A stretch of DNA of 64,000 bases from Gibbula magus (lineage: Eukaryota; Mollusca; Gastropoda; Trochida; Trochidae), in contig OW388293.1 of the NCBI GenBank assembly GCA_936450465.1, positions 44,164,982 through 44,228,981 of the forward strand. Direction: 5' to 3'. Each line of letters begins with the position of its first letter. Positions within the stretch are counted from its first letter, which is position 1. The position numbers and the translations under genes were made by a program. Under the pieces are notes generated by a model that saw nothing but the letters and a program-made list of their open reading frames with translations, searched no databases and was not told where the DNA came from. Below, one piece after another: positions 22,991 to 34,827 of this stretch.

Positions 22991-25900
22991 CCACAAATTA
23001 GCTCTTGACAAATTATTAGATATTATCTAGCTTAGCCTTTTGAGCTTTTGTGCCTCATTAACTACAAACGCGACTTTTATATTTGACTTTAAGTTAACTC
23101 CTCCATGTTTTGGTAGAGACTATATGAAGCGGTGTATATCATTTGAAACATCCACATTGCAACACTTTTAATATAAATGTTAATATAATACTTGTCTTGG
23201 AATAACCATCAATTACTACTTAACTGAAGGAGTTAATAGCATATATCAAAAGAGTATTGTGTGGTTATTAATTGATTTCCGACACGACACAAGATATCTC
23301 TAGAGGTTGATCTTATCACATATCAATATACATGATACTCTTTTAACATTGATATGTCATCATCTCACAGCATGTATAGACTGCAGGGTGGAGAGGGTAT
23401 GTTTTCCCACAGACACCATTATTCTATGATGCATTGTTAGTGAATAAACAAATCAATGAACTATTTTCTTTGATGTGATACAATAGCAATCCCGACGGTC
23501 ATTTAACTGGATGTTGTTAGCAGCGAGCTCAAACTCGTTTTAATTAATCTTCTGCTCAAGTTTGAAACCTCAAACACGTTGTTGGTGATCTTGTTGATAC
23601 AGAAAAAAGTGGAAGCTATCAATCTGTTTCACTTTTCCAAACCTTCTGTTGCTTCATATATATTGGCTATGAAGAACTGCACATTATTCTTGTAATTGTT
23701 GGACCAAGGTAATACCTTTTAATATCATACTGGCCTATGATGAACGAACACACGTTTTAAGAAAACTTTATTTTGATGACAATATGCATGATAACTTAAA
23801 CCTTTACTTGGTTTAATTAGGTTAAAATTTACAATAAAATTGAGCTTTGTAACACGCCATCAACTAATTTGAAAACATTTGTGGAACTGATAGTTTGTTT
23901 CAAAACATAATTTTGAGTGAGATGCTCGGTGATTTGTGAAAGTACCCTCTATCCAGAAACAGTGAATATAACCATGAAGAACAGTTTGAATTCACAAATG
24001 AGTGTGATACTGATGAAATATCTACTTTCCCAAAGCAATGAGATAAACATGGTATGTGTCAAGGTGCGAAAGATGTTCTCTATACATTTGATAACTTGGT
24101 GATCCTTGGTGATTTCAGCTGGAGACCCAGTAAGATGTCAAGATTGTAAGTGGTTTATATAGACACACAGTAGGTAACCACTTACAGACAACTCAAGTAC
24201 ATGCGCATTGGCACGGGTTGTTGTTTTTTTCTAAAAGTGAGGCAACATGTTTGTTAGAATTTTACTGATCATTGTAACAGAAATTGAACAAACTGTTACT
24301 TCCTCTGATAGATATTCAGAATTAATCTCATGAAATATATTCATAAAATAGTGGCAATAATATATGTATTATGTTTCTGCCAAAAAACATTTTAAAACGA
24401 AAATAAGTAGAGAACATAATACCTCGTCATCGTATTTTACACAAAGTCAATGGCAAATTGATGACATCAATATTCAACGGTCCACATTAGGAACACCTGC
24501 AAAGTAGTCACATCCAATATTAGTCTTCTGACAATATAATGTTGATACCACATCTCTAAGACACAAAAGCAATACACATTGCTACATGAGGAATACGTAC
24601 ATTAAAGCATAGTTATAATCTATGATACCATGAATATCGTTAATGTTGTTGTTGTGATATATGCCACAGTGGGAAAAGATGAGCAAACAGAAAATTAGTA
24701 TGGAAAATATGGTAATGAATGATATCTTTAATCTTAGCTTATAATTCTAACAAATTGTTAAATTTAATTTGAACTCATTGCCTTCCCATTAATACCTAAC
24801 GCTTTTAGTGAGGTGGAAAATTGTAATTGTTATCTGTCAAAATCATTCAATATTTATTGGCATCTGACTGCACTACATCTTGAAAATTGACAGGACAATT
24901 GATATTGAGTGAATAAAAATGTTTTCTTTGAAATTGATACTTTACTCCATACATTGTACATTAAATCAATACAAATTTCCTCAAAAGTTTGCCTTCAGAA
25001 CATATTGTGGAGATATTGATATACGAGTACCTACAAAGTGACAAAGTAGAAAGCTGGATGCGATATAGACATGTACAAACCGATTATGACTCAAATAGTT
25101 ACATTGTGTCCTTTGAACCAGTCATTTTTACTTTCTCGTGCTGACACGAGCATACAAGCGTAAGGATGTAAGCTACTTTGTCTTCAGGTTATAGACTGAT
25201 ATAATGTGAAATTTCTGTCAGCAGTACATTAAAACTATAATTATATAAACACATCAAACGGAAATCCATGCACACGTATTTGTACTCTATTTAGCTAAGG
25301 CGAGTGACATGCGTTGTTATCAAACAATATAACAACTCAAGTGAAATATGAAATTAGGTTTGTGTTTACAACCAAAATCAATATGAAACGCCTCTATTGG
25401 CACATACAATTCACCAAATTGAGATGGAAAAAGCTGAGTCGAACAGTTGAAACACATTATCGCGAGGAATATTCACTTTAACAAGTACCTCATAATTCAC
25501 ACAAGTTAAATCGAAGTTGAAAGGATGGCTTTGCACTCTTAAACTATCTCATGAATGCTTCCCATTTTAAGTTTACTAGAGTTTTGAAATTGTTATCTGT
25601 CAGAATCATTCAACAGCATCCAACTTCACTTTTGGGAAAGTTTGTCAGAGAAATAGTTTCTGAGCACATTTAAACATATATAGGAATGTACCTTTTGGTT
25701 TGCTTGTGTTGTGAACACTTGTAACTTTAATTAATTTGTAAAACACATATAATACGAAACTATGTAAGTCTTTCCTGCAAACATATTCGAAAACAGCTTG
25801 TTCTGAAGACCTGTTCGCAGATATTAAGTTGCCAGTAATGATACGGACACAGTGTACAGAGTTCAACAGCGTCAATGTTATCAACATATTACTTGTTGAT

Positions 25901-26311
25901 GATTTGCACTTGCATGATGATTTCCTTAGTGTTTTTTTTTAATCAGCCTGATCAGTTTTCTTATAAACATACGGATATAATGTAAAATGTACACAGTTCA
26001 CAGTTATATAGATACAGATAAACTGGATGTTTAAATTTCGATCATTGCAAATTATTTTTTTCTGGCATAGCATTTGTTGGCTTAGATGGTGTATTTAATG
26101 CAGTTTAATTTCAGTAAAATTAGAAACTTCCCAATGCAAGCTGTAAACCACAAATCATCTATCTTCATGCATTTTCACAATGTTTTTATCTCAATCGCCT
26201 ACGTCATTTTCCTTTTTTAAAAAGTTTGTACTATTCAAAAAGTGAAGGGAGAATTGTTAATATTCAAACGGTTACCACAAATGTATATTTAAAAACTGGA
26301 ATAACATATTC

Positions 26312-27920
26312 TTAAAGAGAGATGCACCTTTGACATCGAAAATCCTTAAAGATCTACAAACCTCGACCATATCACTTTTTGTCAATTCAACCAATAAACA
26401 CCTTTTAGAACGCCTTTTTAGAACGCCGTTCAATTACGCCTCATAAAACTTTAGCCGAGAGCGAATTCCGCGTGCTTGGCCTTGTGACGTAATACACAGG
26501 AGTCGCTTGGCGTCTAATGACAGAATCCACTAGATTTAGCCTTACATAACTGCCTAAATAACATATTTGCCTGTGTCCTTATACAACAATATTACATATA
26601 TACACGCCCCGTAAAACGTACTACAAATGGCAGCAGATGTCAACACTGTTTAGTACCGGATGTGACCATTGCGGGACCCGTAATTCTGCAATGTGTTTTG
26701 GAACAATTCTTATCGTTGCCCAATATGGCGGCGGCACGCATGTCAGATGATGAAGATGTTCAAACGTCACAGAGATCTATTACACATTTCATACGGATTA
26801 TAACGGTGTTAACACGCCTCATTCATGTTGAATAATTTTTGTTTTCACATTCGTCCTTATGCAAAATAACAAAATATATTTTCAGTATTTTTGTTTATCA
26901 ATGTAGCGTTATGTAATAAGTGATGTAGTTGCGTTATTGACACTCTAACTTAAATAAATATTAAATAAGAGGGGAAATCTACACGACTGAACTATAGCCA
27001 GGGTAATATGTTTTAAATTGAGAACCAAACAACACATGTACACACGGCCATGGTGAGTTGATCAAAGTTCCAATACTTTCATTTGAAATTGGGAAAGATA
27101 CGTTTTCCATATTTTTATCCGAAGTGATTTAAACATTATTTTATTTCCACAAACATATGAATTGACCATCAAAAACTACATGTTATATAAAATGCAAGGC
27201 GTTTTATATAACATGCTAGGAAAATGGTAGTGGTATTACACTGAATCTAAGTAATTGTAATATACACGAATATAGATTTAAAGATAGCCCGAATATGTTC
27301 TTCTAAAAAGTGTAAACCAGTAACATTGATGAAAATTATAGTCACCATGAGAAATATTGACGCAGTAGATTTCAAGCTATAGACACTCTTCAAACACAAA
27401 ATCAAGCACAACAAAAAAATTAACTAATAATGGCGTTTATGATATAAAAAAAAAAGTGCATGATCTTTTTTATTTTTGAATTGTCAGTTATTCATTTCAA
27501 AACATATTGTAGCTTATAAGATAACATAACACTCCACTCGATTGGGAAAATAACAAATCTAAAATCAGCGGTTGAATATCGAAACATGCTCCTAAAACTC
27601 CGAAATTACTCCCTACGGACGCATAAATACCCATTCTATCGGAAACTTGTAATGTCAAAACGTTCTTATTATGTTTTAAAGGAATTATCAACGAAAATCA
27701 ACAAATCGCCTAAGGATTTCATTAAGCAACTCCTGTGTATGACGTCACATCGCTAACGAAGGTTATGCTACACTGAGGGGCCGCGGCAAACTGTTGCAAG
27801 AATGAGATAATGAGCAGGCTAAATTTACTCACTTTGAAGGGCTATATCTTGATGAGTAGGTGACGCTTCGAAATAATCGTTTGTGTTTTGCTTACTTGAA
27901 AGTATTGTCTATATGAATAA
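26312..27920. mobile_element. Unclassified copy-B insertion with internal inverted repeats
   Basis: Copy A lacks this 1.6-kb stretch between points matching 5,110 and 5,240. A 25-base inverted pair, starting GTGACGTAATACACAGGAGT at 26,484-26,508 and GTGACGTCATACACAGGAGT (minus strand) at 27,724-27,748, matches at 23 positions. Both lie about 170 bp from the insert edges, which suggests decayed long terminal inverted repeats of a DNA transposon. The GC content is higher locally (ATGGCGGCGGCACGCATG, GGGGCCGCGGC). No transposase frame was recognised, and the open frame at 27,497-27,691 has no family resemblance. Confidence 0.5.
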
Positions 27921-30292
27921 ACGAATTAACATCGAAAAAGACAGAGAGAGGATATTATATTTAACTTGTAAGCTAATCCTTGTCTGTTCACGTAATGAAT
28001 ACAACTGATGCCAGAAAGCAAACAAAAGTGCATGAAATAAGCACTTAGAGACATAAATAAGTTTACACCCTTTCTTAAACAGTTAGCATATACTTTTACA
28101 GAAAGTGCCATTGTTATCCTGTCTCTTTTAAGTAATTTTCTAATGAAATACATGATATCTTGCTATTTCCTTTTCAACTCGGTAAACTTCAAGCTGCAAT
28201 TTGACTGATGTGTGGTGGACATACTGTAGTTTATAAATATCTAGCAATACAGTATCTAGCTGTGCTTTCAATATTATTCTTTCTTTTATGTTTTTAACAG
28301 TACATACGTATACTTTATTTGTCATGTCCTATCCCTTTTCCATAGAAAAATAGAAATGGTAATTTAAGAAATAATGACACCTGGTTTTTCATAATTACTA
28401 CGCGATTTTATACAATTTATTGCTGTTATACTTCGATAGAGGCACAAAACATGTAAAACAATCCTTAAAAATCTACAAATGTATGTTATCCTTTGACAGT
28501 GTCTCGTTAAGTGAGTACACATACGAACATATGCATTGTATCCAAAATGGATTTGTAGCATGCCCCAGTAAATTGAAAATGATTTTGGAAGATGTGTACA
28601 TTATCCATTAAGACAACGAACATACAGTTTACTAATAGCACTTTTTTTCAATTGTGGTTTTCTGTATGTTATTCAGGAATAATTTATCTCATTTATGTCA
28701 GTAAAATAATGGGCAATAATACCTACATGTCGTGACTAAGTACAATGCACACAGTCGGCAGGAATGTTACATTACATCTTTCTGGGATCTAAGGCAAAGT
28801 CGATGACATATTCCATTACAATATACTCATTGTATAACAGGTAACATTCTGTTACACACAATGTCGGTAATTGATTTTTATTTGGGATTATATATTATAC
28901 GGTATTTTCATTCTCTCTAAAGTGCAAAGTTAAAGCATAATGTATACGTGACATTAAATGCCTGTTCCTGATAACTTCAGTTCCTAACCTCTCATGATCT
29001 CATGTTGCAGGATGGAGTAAAAACTACCCTGGAGTACAAATTGCAACTATCCTAAAACTATTCACGCATGTAGTTACTTGAATCTGAAGTTCCTTAAAAA
29101 TATTGCCATAGAGAAAACATGTTTAACGTTTTGTAACGACATATATATGGATACATCAATATTAAATATACATTTCGAAATATATTGGAACAATGTGTAT
29201 TTTAACGTTTCGAGTTTCGTACAGTTTACCATGAAATGATTTCGATTATGAATTAAGTGTTTGTCACACCAATAACTTGAAGCTATGTACCACAATTCAA
29301 TTGTGTTATGACCCATCAATATTTAAGCTCATTAGACCAAGAAACAAACGTTTCCTAAAATAGAAACTTCATGCTAATGATACCATCTATATAAAATCAC
29401 TTATTGTATGGGCACCTACAAGTGTTATGAAAGCACAAGAAACCCCGCGTTTGCCTCTAATTATGCATAAAGTATCTATATAAGCAGTTAAAATGTATGA
29501 GTAATTTACAAAAGAACAGATCTTATCTTGATCTGAATATAACATTAGATGTTTTTAATCAACTTTAAAATTATAACATGATACTCTACTAACACGTCAT
29601 AATTATGTCATACATCAAAGGTCTATCACTGATCAATCAGAAATGATGTCCATGGTTTACTTTTTCAGAAAATGCTTCCTACGCAATGGTCAATGTCGAA
29701 GATAATAACCGCAGTATATGCCATTGGAAACATAATGTACCTTCTTCGACTTAAATTTGTTGATGTATTATTATTCATGTAGGTCGTCATTATAAAAAAA
29801 AGCCATTTGGCTCTCCTATCTCATTTTTCCAAAATGACGATTTCTTAAAACGTGTGTTTCACATAAATATGAAAAGTAATGGTTTGGCTTCAAATTTAGT
29901 TTAGACGGCTTCAAAAGACAAGATGTTACACTGTTTAAGTCATGTGTGTCGCTCGTTGGTTGAAATATATTGTATTATGTATTTTGTATAAGTAGTTAGG
30001 TTGTTGAGTAATTTACATCATGCTGAAGTTGAGTTATTCCACCGCATTTTATTGTAAGGAAACGATTTATTTTCAAGTTTGTGAATTAAATTTTTGATAT
30101 GATGTAATGTGGTATTGGTGGTTCCATCAGTTTTTCATTTTGAAGAGGTGTAATGTGAGGTCAACAAAGTGAATTATGCTTTGCTGTGAGTAGTACTTAT
30201 GTTTTTCGGAGGAATAACTTGTTTCCTTTGTAGACGTTTGCATCGAAACAAGAACAAAACAGTTATTATACCCCCATTATACCCCATACTAC

Positions 30293-30480
30293 CAACGTTT
30301 GGGGGTATATAGTAATACCAACGATTCCGTCTGTCCGTCCGTCCGAAGACATTTTTTTCCGATCGATTACAGGAAAACTATTCATCTCATCCGTTTCACA
30401 TTTGACACATCTTCTTCACCACTAGGAGAGTTACAGTGCGGAATTTAAACTGAATTAGTGATTTTTTAAAATTTTTGTAT
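30293..30480 (+). repeat. Dispersed repeat with TCCGTCCG core, copy 1
   Basis: GTTTGGGGGTATATAGTAAT, then CGTCTGTCCGTCCGTCCG, then CGATCGATTACAGGAAAACT. GGGGGTATATAGT followed by tandem TCCG and a long AT-rich tail is an abundant unclassified repeat type in mollusc genomes. It is part of copy-B-only sequence (29,720-31,655). The family's class and true ends are unknown to me. Confidence 0.6.
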
Positions 30481-31737
30481 TGTTTTACTTAGTCATATTC
30501 AGAGCGAGAATGAATGAAGCTACTTCTGTGTTTTCATTTGTTGACTTTATCATTTTTGTTCATGAAACCCTCATCAAAAGCTACTTCTGTGTTTTTGTTG
30601 ATTTTACTACTGTATATTTTTTCTGGTTATATTTTGAAAAAAAGTTTCAGCCATAAACTGCTGTATATCCCTCACTGTGCTTAGAGGGGTGTGTTTCAAT
30701 TTACCTGTTGTCTCAAGTCATTTAAAAATGAATCATTATGATGAATTAATTGCCAAAATAAAGTTGAAATTTGTGGTAATGCCATTAGTATATTGAGTTA
30801 TCCCTGGCTACCTATTCAAGTTATTCTTACTCCTACTATTTCAAAACCACTTATTTTACATTTTGTCGTACCACTTTACATTTCATAGCTCACATATTTC
30901 TTGGACTGTCATGATTTTATTTGTCTCTGAATTGTGCAGTTTCTTTGAAAATGACTGTAAGCGAGCTGTTTGGACTTCCTAAACGTTGCTCACGTTGATG
31001 AAGTCTAAATCGTGCTGTCACCTGCCTGAATCATACTTTCCTCGTCTTCTACAAGAATTCTATCCATCTATTCAACAAGATAAGGCTGTACCTAGCAAAT
31101 GGTGTAAGTTTAATATATTATATTTGATATATATTATTCCATGTTTATTTACAAATGATAAATCATGAAGTAGCTCAAAACGTGTAACTAAAATCGTAAC
31201 ACGTTGTTCAAATTACGTCGCATGTTAAAAAATCGGTACATCAACAGGCAAAATGTTCAACTCGTTCTCGTGACTATGATAATGCAAAATATCACTTCAA
31301 ACAGTGATGTACACTTTCAATACAGTGTATTTTCCTATATATCTAATTCTCAAAGTTTAAATCGTTCATTTTAAAGACTTATAGCTAAATAGTCAATGTT
31401 TTCGAGGAGTTTGTGATATATTTTGTCATATCTATATAAATAATGCACAGATTACAGTCAGAAGTTAGGAATTTTTGCTTGAACATTTCGTCTTGATCAT
31501 AAACCCATTTAAAGATACATAGAAAGTAGACTTTATCTTGAATTCAAATGTTTTTACAACTAAAAATTTCCCGAAAGCACGGCCTCAGCCTACCCGGGTG
31601 AAGCAGCGTAACCAATACCTGTTAAAAAATTATTCCTGCCGACTCAGGTCCCATACAGTGCTTCTGATGAATCAACAATTAAAACAAATTTAGTCTTTCT
31701 TCAAGGCCAAGGTTAGAAGATCAACGAATGTGACTTT

Positions 31738-32145
31738 ATTATCCCCAGGCATATAATGCGGGGGGATATAGTCGTTGACTCCGTCTATGTGTCCGTCCGT
31801 CCTCTGCCCGTCCGTGTGTCCGACCGTCCATGATCACATTGTTTCAATACTCAAAAACTAATTGACCATACATGTACCTATCCAAATTTGGTATACTGCT
31901 TCCCCATATCATGTAGATGTGCCTTTTGGGGTTTCAACTTTTTTTTTAATTTGCATGGCAACAGACATTTTTTTCATTGAGAGGCTAGAGTTTCTTTCCA
32001 GAGCGGATTTTTAAAACTGATTGAACAATTCTCACCAAATTGTGTATACTACGATCTCATATCAGGTAGGTGTGCCTTTAAGGGATGTTCAACTTTATAT
32101 TTGTCTGTTTCCATGGCAACATCTTGTATACATTTAGAGAGGTAA
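31738..32145 (+). repeat. Dispersed repeat with TCCGTCCG core, copy 2, with internal duplication
   Basis: CCCCAGGCATATAATGCGGG, GGGGATATAGTCGTTGACTC and several TCCGTCCG units open the element. Two related segments of about 150 bp follow: CCATATCATGTAGATGTGCC at 31,904 and CTCATATCAGGTAGGTGTGC at 32,055, each ending near a CATGGCAACA. The arrangement suggests an element with an internal tandem repeat. It is absent from copy A. Confidence 0.6.
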
Positions 32146-33526
32146 TATGATTATGTGAATTGAGCGAAAACCCTTTTTAGAAACACCCTGGTAATTAAAC
32201 ATTTACATTCGTTTCTTATGACACACTTTCTTAGCCAATAATCTCCATTTGCTATATGGTTCAATGAAACTAAGGCATTAAAGAAAACATCAGTCTGCTT
32301 CATCGATTTGTGCTTTCTCTTCCAACAGAGATTACTCCCTGAATTTCCCGCCTCCAGCAAAATTCTGTAGCAGGGGAAAAGAGAACCTCATACTGTATCC
32401 CTGCTTCTTAACTAATGAAATCCCATCATGTCGACCGAGTAACTTCAAAGATCTTGGCATTTGACTCTTAAAAGTATTGCTAATTAGCATATTGTCCTTC
32501 GAATATGTCAGATGTTAATAATTCAAATGAACTTTTTTGGGTATTTGTCTCTGATTTGATCTCCTTAATTTATCAGCGTGTTTATGATCAATTGTTTTCA
32601 CAAAAGCAAATAGCATGTTTCGGGAAAAGACATTAAAAGAGAAAACGTTTATCTTACGTTTATATTATTATGATGACGTGTCATTGACAAATGTCACTTT
32701 TACAACGGTGTCGCTGACTGCAACCAATCAGGACACTCCTATTTTTGCATTCGAATTCAGGTCTCAAATCTGAATGGAGTAACCTCTGTGGGAAGAGAAT
32801 GTGATTTCTGTGGACGTCATATTAATTTTACCTGTCATCAAACAAAGGTCAATGACATTGTTGATAGAAATAGGTCGCCATTGTATACATTTGAATTGGT
32901 TAGCTCATCATTACGTGCAATGAATTTCAGTCGTTGAGGACTCACTCTAAGTAAAGACATTTCGAATTGTCCACACTACAATGTAACAAAATGACAAATA
33001 TATTTGAATGTTGGATGGGACATATTCATTCGTCATTGATTGTTCGCGTAATATTCATGTCATAACATACTTCATCATGAAAACAGATTTAGCGCATGGC
33101 CGAAGTGTTTCAGCCAATCAGATGGCTTGTTTTCGCCAACACGAAATCCCATGGTGTGACTTAGTCAATGGCAAACCATGTGATTGGTATTGGTGATAAC
33201 TAGCCATCGGATTGGCCAACTGATTTTGACGTAGTTTGTTTACAACGAGGAGTTGCCACGTGCTTAACATGTGGTTAAAGAAACACACAAGCCATGCTAC
33301 GCATTAACAGGTTTTATTCCAGTATTTTTACAGTGACAGCTGGATTTTCTGCCTATCTTTTTCATTAACAACGACATTTACAGAACTTGGAACTTTTCGT
33401 CTGCAAAGCGTTTGTTTTGTTTTCTTTCTCACTGTCGGCCGGTGCAGTTGTTGGGGAGGGACACGACTTCGTACACTTCGGTGGCTGCAGAGCATTAGAA
33501 ATATCCTGCAGTTGCCGCTCAGAGGG

Positions 33527-34635
33527 TTATTTATAATCTCTCACTGCGGTGCTGCGATGGCTGCTTTTGGCCATGACTTGCTGCTCGTCAAATCCTTGCT
33601 GATACATTGATGAACAACAGTACACCCTGGCGGAATGATTTGTGACCTTCCTGTCTCCAGTATGATGCCTGCTTTACTAATCATAGTCGGCAAATACTTA
33701 GCCAAAGTGTTCACACCGATCGGTTGCTGTGAATATTTTGGCTAATCATCGTCCCCAGAAAGGGGTCGGCGGTAGAGAAGGCCCGCTGAAGGAATCAATT
33801 TAAAGTAGCATTCACACAGGTTAACAACATCACGAGGTCGCTATATTGTACTACACGTTTAGGCTCTACTTTTTGGTGATTGAGACCCCCCTGCCCACAT
33901 TCTTCACGTAGATAGCGCTGAATACCCATCACAATGTTATACAATGTTTGAGGCGGATAATCGCTCCCATCCTTGCAACGAACTTCCATAACAAAACGTG
34001 TTAGCTAGTAGGAAACTTCATTTTCCTCAATTTTCGCCAAATCAGATGGAACAGTATAATAATCCTCGAATATGGTTTGTGTCTTTTGATTCCGGGAGTT
34101 TGCCCACTCACCAAAAGTCAATTCGTCGCTTGAAATTGCTGGACCATCACTATTATCTTTATCATCGAGTAGATCTTCTCTCTTAAAGGGGCAGTAGCAC
34201 GTTTTTTGCAAAATTTATTTTTTCAAATTTCCCATTTATAATGATAGTTTATGTCATTTAAATTAACTTTAGAGGGTAAAACATCTTATTACACAAACCA
34301 ATTATCTGTAGTGGTAAAAACTATGTTGCGTATAAAGCAAAAATTGCATGACGGCCATTTTATTGTGAACACAATTTATTATTTTGTATTACAAAAACGA
34401 TTCCCATGGCTTTACCGAAACATGTACACTCATTTTAAACTTTATTTTACGAAGAGAGAAGGATGTTTTACTATTGGTGAAATTATTTTTCAAATACATT
34501 TCATCAACTTATTTGAGCGAAAAAACGTGCTACTGCCCCTTTAAACACAAGAGATTGAGTAGGGATATCCAAGATATCCGCTAGATCAAGATCTTACGTA
34601 ATTTTTTTGCTCAGATCTTCTTCAGCGGCTTCCAT
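33527..34635 (-). pseudogene. Crypton-like tyrosine recombinase (DUF3504 / KIAA1958-like) pseudogene
   Basis: Minus-strand pieces occur in family order. The start region at 34,635 reads MEAAEEDLSKKIT and then a stop. An acidic region leads to FGEWANSRNQKT (about 34,090). The hallmark VRCKDGSDYPPQTLY and IQRYLRE follow at about 33,900-33,985. Next come NRSV/GVNTLAKYL (about 33,700), GHKSFRQG (about 33,640), and GFDEQQVMAKSSHRS followed by VRDYK and a stop at 33,527-33,529. The His-Arg pair and final Tyr fit the recombinase C terminus. The family comprises Crypton-derived DNA-binding or recombinase proteins abundant in molluscs. This copy is dead: in-frame stops (about 34,003 and 33,795), at least two frame changes, and a 354-bp MITE at 34,187-34,540. 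It lies in a 1.75-kb insert present only in copy B. Whether it was a mobile Crypton or a retro-copied host gene is not decided. Confidence 0.72.
34187..34540. mobile_element. TTAA-flanked MITE, short variant, inside a pseudogene
   Basis: 354 bp with nearly perfect inverted ends AGGGGCAGTAGCACGTTTTT and AAAAACGTGCTACTGCCCCT, flanked by TTAA at 34,183-34,186 and 34,541-34,544. The interior shares TTTAGAGGGTAAAACATC and ATGGCTTTACCGAAACATG with copy 1. It splits the tyrosine-recombinase-like pseudogene on the minus strand. Open frames at 34,251-34,584 are MITE sequence. Confidence 0.92.
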
Positions 34636-34744
34636 TTCAGCTGAGCCCCGTCAAAAAGTTGTTACGTAAGCAAAGCTCTCATTTGAATGAAATGTATATG
34701 ACGTCACAGTTTAACATTAGTATTCATGAGATGAGTTAAATGAG

Positions 34745-34827
34745 ATGGTTTACAGGTTCTCGACATCTAGCGTTTTGATCTCGCTTCGCTCGACCAAATC
34801 GCTTGGTGTCTCGAACCCGTAAACCAT
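34745..34827. repeat. Imperfect inverted repeat near the edge of the recombinase-pseudogene insert
   Basis: The left arm ATGGTTTACAGGTTCTCGAC (34,745) and the right arm, ending AACCCGTAAACCAT (34,827), pair at about 18 of 21 positions around a loop containing TCGCTTCGCTCGACC. It lies just inside the right edge of the B-specific insert. It could be a terminal structure of the element or an independent foldback. Confidence 0.6.
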
